A stretch of DNA of 64,000 nt. It comes from Ruminococcus flavefaciens (lineage in GTDB: Bacteria; Bacillota; Clostridia; Oscillospirales; Ruminococcaceae). Positions within the stretch are counted from its first letter, which is position 1. Every line of letters starts with the position of its first letter. Both the position numbers and the translations under genes were made by a program. Where the stretch lies: the NCBI RefSeq assembly GCF_900116855.1, contig NZ_UETD01000003.1, positions 124,001-188,000 of the forward strand. The letters run 5' to 3'. Shown piece after piece: positions 59,733-64,000 of the stretch. Under the pieces are notes generated by a model that was given only the letters and a program-made list of their open reading frames with translations, was not told the origin of the DNA and did no database searches.

Positions 59733-61706
59733 ATGGATTTTAAAAAGATAATTTCATATCTCATAGCTGTTACTCTGCCATGCAGTGCTATACCGGCATT
59801 AAATCATTCTATCAAACCATTTAATGTTGTTGCAGAAGACAATCAATCTGAAGCAACAGTTTCTTTTGATGCGGTAACCGGTACTCTTTATTTATCAGGT
59901 AATGTTAAACTTAATGAAGTGCAGAAATACAAAGGAAACGAACAAGTCAAGACCGTAATAGCAAAAGAGGGAACAATTCTCCCTGCATACTGCAGCGGAT
60001 TATTCAGTGAATTCAAAGCAACTGAAATAAACCTGAAAAATGCTGACAGCAGCCAGGTAACTAATATGGACTCTATGTTTTTTAACTGCCCATCTCTGAA
60101 AAAGCTCGATATTTCCAACTTTAATACATCAAACGTCACCAGTATGTATAAAACATTTGCATGGTGCTCTGCTCTGGAATCTCTTGATGTAACAGGATTA
60201 GATACATCAAATGTTATTAAAATGAATAATATGTTCGCCGGGTGTAAAACTTTAACATCTATTGATGTATCAAAGTTCAATACATCAAAAACCACAAATA
60301 TGGACGGAATGTTTTCATCCTGTTCGGCACTCAGGTCAATAGATATTAAAAACTTTGATACGTCTAATGTAACGGATATAGGAGGAATGTTCGGCAGCTG
60401 CAGTTCATTGGTTGATATTGACTTATCAGGTATCGATACTTCAAATGTTCGTTCTGCAGGAGGTATGTTTTACGGCTGCGATGCTCTGAAAAAAATTGAC
60501 ATGACAGGCTGCGATACGTCAAATATAGAAGATATGGGACAAATGTTCGCAAATTGTCCTGCACTGACAGATATTGATCTTTCAGGCTTTGATACTTCAC
60601 GAGTTGAGGACTTTGGAAGAATGTTCATGGGATGTAAATCATTGAAGGAACTCGATCTTTCAAACTTCAATACTGACAATGCAAAACAAATGAACGCAAT
60701 GTTCAGAAATTGCTCTTCTCTTACTACTATTGATCTTTCGGGCTTTAATACTTCAAATGTAACAGATATGTCTGAAATGTTTCTTGGCTGTACAGCGTTG
60801 AGATCAGTGAATGTTTCAAGTTTTGACACTTCAAAAGTCACATCCCTGGGAAATATGTTTAATAACTGTATCGCTTTGACATCTGTCGACCTTTCAAATT
60901 TTATCACATCAAATGTTAAGACAATGACAGCAATGTTTTATCAGTGTTCATCACTGACAACTCTTGACCTTTCACGCTTCGATACATCAAAAGTTAAGCT
61001 TATGCAGGATATGTGCAGAGAATGTAAATCATTAAAGACAGTAGATATCTCAAATTTCGTGAAATCAGCAGACTGCACTGCGTTCAGTATGTTCAGATCC
61101 TGTCCCGTATTAACGACTATCTATGCAAATAATGATTTTGAATACAACGAGGATGACATATATATGTTCATCGATTCAAAAAGTATTGTAGGTGGCAATG
61201 GAACCAAATATAATGACAGAATATACTATTCAGAATATGCCTGCGTAGACAGAAATGGTAAACCAGGATATTTTACTAAAAATCCGAAAGCGCCAAAACC
61301 TAATACTACTGTAACAACGACTACTACAACATCAACCACGACCACTACTTCGACATCAACTACAACTACGACTACGACATCAACTGTTATGAATACGAAC
61401 ACTGATACAACTCTGTCCACAACAACGACAACAGCTCCAGTAAAACCTGTAACCTATACACTTGGAGATGTGAATAATGACGGAAAGATCAATGCGATCG
61501 ACGCTTCAAGTGTTCTTGCATATTATGCCCGCATATCTACAAATCAGGAAGGTGGATATACTGAGGAGCAGAAGCTTGCTACGGATGTTGATCATGATGG
61601 AAAAATAAACGCAGTTGATGCATCCAATATACTTGCGTACTATGCGTATGTATCAACTACAAAAGAAGATATCCTGTCAATGGTAGAATATATGAAAAAG
61701 AATTAA
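59733..61706 (+). CDS. Secreted BspA-like (DUF285) protein with Thr linker and dockerin
   Basis: This 657-residue protein has a signal peptide (1-34) and about 15 DUF285 repeats (105-450) of the type NFNTSNVTSMYKTFAWCSAL or FDTSKVTSLGNMFNNCIALT. A Thr-rich linker (528-567) precedes a dockerin (YTLGDVNNDGKINAIDASSV, VDHDGKINAVDASNILAYYA) nearly identical to the scaffoldin's. DUF285 repeats form curved solenoids that bind proteins or host surfaces. AGGAG precedes the ATG. It fits a cellulosome-borne adhesin. Confidence 0.9.
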   Translation: MDFKKIISYLIAVTLPCSAIPALNHSIKPFNVVAEDNQSEATVSFDAVTGTLYLSGNVKLNEVQKYKGNEQVKTVIAKEGTILPAYCSGLFSEFKATEINLKNADSSQVTNMDSMFFNCPSLKKLDISNFNTSNVTSMYKTFAWCSALESLDVTGLDTSNVIKMNNMFAGCKTLTSIDVSKFNTSKTTNMDGMFSSCSALRSIDIKNFDTSNVTDIGGMFGSCSSLVDIDLSGIDTSNVRSAGGMFYGCDALKKIDMTGCDTSNIEDMGQMFANCPALTDIDLSGFDTSRVEDFGRMFMGCKSLKELDLSNFNTDNAKQMNAMFRNCSSLTTIDLSGFNTSNVTDMSEMFLGCTALRSVNVSSFDTSKVTSLGNMFNNCIALTSVDLSNFITSNVKTMTAMFYQCSSLTTLDLSRFDTSKVKLMQDMCRECKSLKTVDISNFVKSADCTAFSMFRSCPVLTTIYANNDFEYNEDDIYMFIDSKSIVGGNGTKYNDRIYYSEYACVDRNGKPGYFTKNPKAPKPNTTVTTTTTTSTTTTTSTSTTTTTTTSTVMNTNTDTTLSTTTTTAPVKPVTYTLGDVNNDGKINAIDASSVLAYYARISTNQEGGYTEEQKLATDVDHDGKINAVDASNILAYYAYVSTTKEDILSMVEYMKKN

Positions 61707-61721
61707 GAAAATGTCGTAATA

Positions 61722-61748
61722 TGATGATCGCCCTTCACGGGCGGTTAA
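61722..61748 (+). terminator. Terminator after the DUF285/dockerin gene
   Basis: Stem ATCGCCC-TTCA-CGGGCGGT followed by TAAGATT; a weak T run. Confidence 0.5.
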
Positions 61749-61831
61749 GATTAATGTCTTGAAATAGTTTTTGATATGTGCTATAGTATTGAAAGAATAT
61801 GCAAATTTAGGTGTTTTGTTTGAGTAAAACG

Positions 61832-61851
61832 TTTCCGTTATATTTCCGTTA
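61832..61851 (+). repeat. TTTCCGTTA pair, right boundary of region 3
   Basis: TTTCCGTTA at 61832-61840 and 61843-61851, matching the left pair at 42962-42982 in the same orientation. It lies 117 bases before att-like core C. Confidence 0.6.
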
Positions 61852-61967
61852 TTGCATTAAAATTTGATATGTATTTGAAACAAACCATGGAACGACTACT
61901 ATTTGAAAATGGCTAAATATCGGGACTTGTGAACTGTGAGCAACATAATGAAATTAAATCATTCTAT

Positions 61968-62016
61968 TCTGGCAGTGTGGGGGTCAGGGGTTTTTCAAAT
62001 CCCCTCGCCGACACCA
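61968..62016 (+). other. Attachment-like core C
   Basis: The first 25 bases (TCTGGCAGTGTGGGGG ... GGGGTT) are identical to those of core A at 28552. After an extended T loop it continues CAAATCCCCT and ends CGCCGAC-ACCA rather than ATGCTCC-ACCA. It is a tRNA-3'-end-like sequence with no 5' half, so it is the end of an inserted element rather than a working tRNA gene. Confidence 0.65.
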
Positions 62017-62146
62017 TAACCCGTCTCCGCCATTTCGCCATCAATTTCAAGAGAAAGTTTGCTCCTGAGAATAGGTATCATTTAAGGTAGGTCACGTTCA
62101 TTTGCACGTTGATCCCGCAAACTTTTTCAAGATACCAATATAAAAC

Positions 62147-62190
62147 AAAATCCCTAAATACCGTTATTACATGGTATTTAGGGATTTTCG
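62147..62190 (+). terminator. Hairpin between cores C and D
   Basis: Arms AAATCCCTAAATACC and GGTATTTAGGGATTT with T runs. It works in either direction. Confidence 0.6.
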
Positions 62191-62217
62191 CAACCTTTGC
62201 GGTTACGCATTTTTGAT

Positions 62218-62376
62218 TGGTGGGGACGAGGGGGATTGAAAAAGTAGAAGCACTTTCAGTTATTTTTGCTAAGATGCGAAAATGGCTGTATTTCGCGGTA
62301 TTTTACGATTTTGCTTTTAGCAGCTCCAAGTGGTTTTTGGCAGCGTTTGGTACAAATAAGTGGTAAACAAGTGGTT
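62218..62376 (-). other. Inverted attachment-like site D with AACCACTT arm repeats
   Basis: Read leftward, 62244-62218 ends CAATCCCCCTCGTCCCCACC-A, again tRNA-3'-end-like. The same strand holds AACCACTT (62376-62369), TACCACTT (62365-62358) and AACCACTT (62335-62328), as seen in pairs at 28666. The whole segment 62260-62385 is similar to 42722-42840 in the other direction. Confidence 0.55.
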
Positions 62377-62385
62377 GGAATAGCT

Positions 62386-62844
62386 CTATTCTACGTCAAA
62401 AACTGAATAAAACTGCTCAAAATAAGTGGCCATATCCCGACGGAGCTTCCTTTGTTGATTTTGCATTAATAGCTAACTCGATATAATAATAGCTTATTCC
62501 GAAGTATACAACATTCGCCAGCAATCAATAAGCATTAATGACATCAAAATACTTACAAGCAGTATTACGTAATACCACCATTTCTTTTTTATATCGATGT
62601 TTTCTTTATTACTGAACGTACACTATTGCATTTTATTTTCCTTTGTGATATAATACCATTATATCAAAATAAAAAACATCTAATCAAATCGAAGATGTGC
62701 CCCCTCCGGAAAATCCGGCAATGATACTCCGGCGGCGATATATCACAGCCCGGGGAGTTTATCCTTTTTGCTGTCAAATGCGGTGGAACGCGCCAGGACA
62801 GAGATTTTGAGGTCGTATTTTCAATTTGAGAAAGGACAAGGTTT
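62386..62844 (+). promoter_or_regulatory. Intergenic region with promoter and structured leader of the CotH gene
   Basis: TTGCAT (62626-62631), 17 bases, TATAAT (62649-62654) reads to the gene at 62845. The leader of about 185 bases includes stems such as CTCCGG-AAAAT-CCGG (62705-62719) and a GC-rich tract with CTCCGG repeated. I do not recognise a known riboswitch. The left part (62386-62620) is AT-rich without a gene. Confidence 0.5.
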
Positions 62845-64000
62845 ATGAGGAAAAAGGTCGCTGCTTTTACGACAGCTATAATTACCTGCTTCGGTACAGG
62901 AGGCAGTTTGTACGCGGGAACGCAGGAATCAGGCAGTTCTCTTATCACTGCGGCTGCTGAGTATGAACCAGCCATATCCGGCGATTATGTGAATGCTCCG
63001 TTGTTTGATGATACCAGAGTACATACTGTCAATATCATAATTACGGACGAGGAGTGGAAGAAGATCGACGAAGCCAACTCCGAGAGCAAGGAATATGCGG
63101 AATGTGATGTTGAGATCGACGGAGAGCTTTTCAAAAACGTTGCGCTGAAAGCCAAGGGACACTCTTCACTTAGCTTTGCAAGGGGCAGAAAAGACCGTAC
63201 CAGCGGACGTGTCGGCCTGCGCATAAACTTCAGCAAGAATGACGAGAATACAACCTATCACGGACTTGATAAGCTGTCGCTCAACAATTTTGCGGCAGAT
63301 GTTACCTGCATGAAGGACTATATCGCATATAAGATGATGAACGATATGGGCGTTAAATCACCGCTTTCCAGCTATACCGTCGTGCAGAAAAACGGTGAGG
63401 ATTTTGCACTGTACCTGGCGGTGGAGGACGTTGACAAGAGCTTTGCGTTCAGAAATTACGGTGACGCAGAGGTTGACCTTTACAAGCCTGAATCAGAAGC
63501 AGCGACAAAGCAGTCTGACTTTGAAGCAGTGCTGCAGGTGTTTTCTGGCAACAAATATGCCGATCTCGACAAGACCGACCGTGTAGAGCCCTGGAACGAG
63601 ATCTCTGCAAAGATGCATCCCGAGGAGCTGAAGGACGCAGCCTGCTGCCGCTGGATAGACGACAAGCCTGCTTCCTATCAGAATATATGGGATTCCGATG
63701 AACTGGAATGCACAGATGAGGACAAGGCGGTCATGATAGACTGTCTTGACAAGCTGAACAACGGTACAGAGAAGGAAAGTCTATCAGTTCTTGACACTGA
63801 TCAGCTCATGAGGTACTGGGCTGTTCACAGCTTTATGAACAACTATGACAGCATCGTGGGCAAGGCACGCGCCTGGAACTTCTATCTTTGTGAGAACAAC
63901 GGTGTTCTTTCCTATATACCGTGGGATTACAATGAATCCTTCGGCGGAATGGACACAAGAGTGGTCATAAGGGACGTTTTCGGAGATATTGCTCTCGACA
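62845..64000 (+). CDS. CotH-family protein, secreted (3' end beyond window)
   Basis: From ATG 62845 (AAAGGACAAGG upstream) the frame stays open for 385 codons to the window edge. A signal peptide (MRKKVAAFTTAIITCFGTGG) is followed by VHTVNIIITDEEWKKIDEAN, KNVALKAKGHSSLSFARGRK, LDKLSLNNFAADVTCMKDYI, LYLAVEDVDKSFAFRNYG and LSYIPWDYNESFGG. These are CotH kinase-like blocks; the 'D..E...GN..D.N' and 'PWDYN/D' motifs match the fold's metal-binding end. In cellulosomal Ruminococcus these proteins often carry dockerins; that part would lie beyond the window. Confidence 0.88.
   Translation, partial: MRKKVAAFTTAIITCFGTGGSLYAGTQESGSSLITAAAEYEPAISGDYVNAPLFDDTRVHTVNIIITDEEWKKIDEANSESKEYAECDVEIDGELFKNVALKAKGHSSLSFARGRKDRTSGRVGLRINFSKNDENTTYHGLDKLSLNNFAADVTCMKDYIAYKMMNDMGVKSPLSSYTVVQKNGEDFALYLAVEDVDKSFAFRNYGDAEVDLYKPESEAATKQSDFEAVLQVFSGNKYADLDKTDRVEPWNEISAKMHPEELKDAACCRWIDDKPASYQNIWDSDELECTDEDKAVMIDCLDKLNNGTEKESLSVLDTDQLMRYWAVHSFMNNYDSIVGKARAWNFYLCENNGVLSYIPWDYNESFGGMDTRVVIRDVFGDIALD

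Overview
The window looks like a chromosomal segment of a cellulosome-producing Ruminococcus or close relative (Oscillospiraceae). The basis is cohesin and dockerin modules on secreted proteins, BspA-like leucine-rich surface proteins with dockerins, a CotH-family protein, and very regular TTGACA-17-TATAAT promoters. Species assignment is inference; no rRNA or complete tRNA gene is present.

Region 1 (1-28.6 kb) is most of a tailed, siphovirus-like prophage. Late genes are read leftward: terminase small and large subunits, portal, minor capsid, scaffold, major capsid, connector and tail-completion proteins, major tail protein, Gp15-type chaperones and the start of the tape measure, which runs off the left edge. 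To the right lies the replication block: SNF2-type helicase, VRR-NUC nuclease, VirE-type primase/helicase, family A DNA polymerase, and DUF2815 and DUF2800 proteins. Then come small early genes, the lysogeny switch, and a rightward repressor and tyrosine integrase. A late promoter at 12.9 kb carries helically phased repeats and is followed by a tRNA-like RNA and a terminator ahead of the terminase genes. An iteron cluster at 16.5 kb is a candidate replication origin.

Region 2 (28.6-42.9 kb) is an integrative mobilizable element placed next to the prophage at the same tRNA 3'-end-like site. It has an integrase broken by a nonsense codon, an excisionase, a MOBQ-like relaxase with a second gene nested out of frame inside it, MobC, a probable oriT and a RepA-like ATPase. 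Its right part is AT-rich: a four-gene leftward run (secreted amidase-like protein, membrane-anchored protein, MacB-type ABC ATPase and permease) diverging from a large calcium-binding dockerin/VWA-like protein.

Region 3 (42.9-62.0 kb) starts with an integrase fragment. It is bounded on both sides by TTTCCGTTA repeat pairs and tRNA-3'-end-like sequences, so it may be a third inserted element. It is dominated by secreted proteins: a two-cohesin plus dockerin scaffoldin, a dockerin protein ending in ribosomal L7/L12-like domains, three BspA-like LRR/dockerin proteins, small Cys-rich secreted proteins, a beta-propeller-like protein, a VanZ-family protein and several gene remnants.

Region 4 (62.0-64.0 kb) holds an inverted att-like sequence and the 5' part of a CotH-family gene. 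Overall the window reads as a tRNA-anchored integration hotspot with cellulosome and surface-adhesion genes beside or within the mobile DNA.
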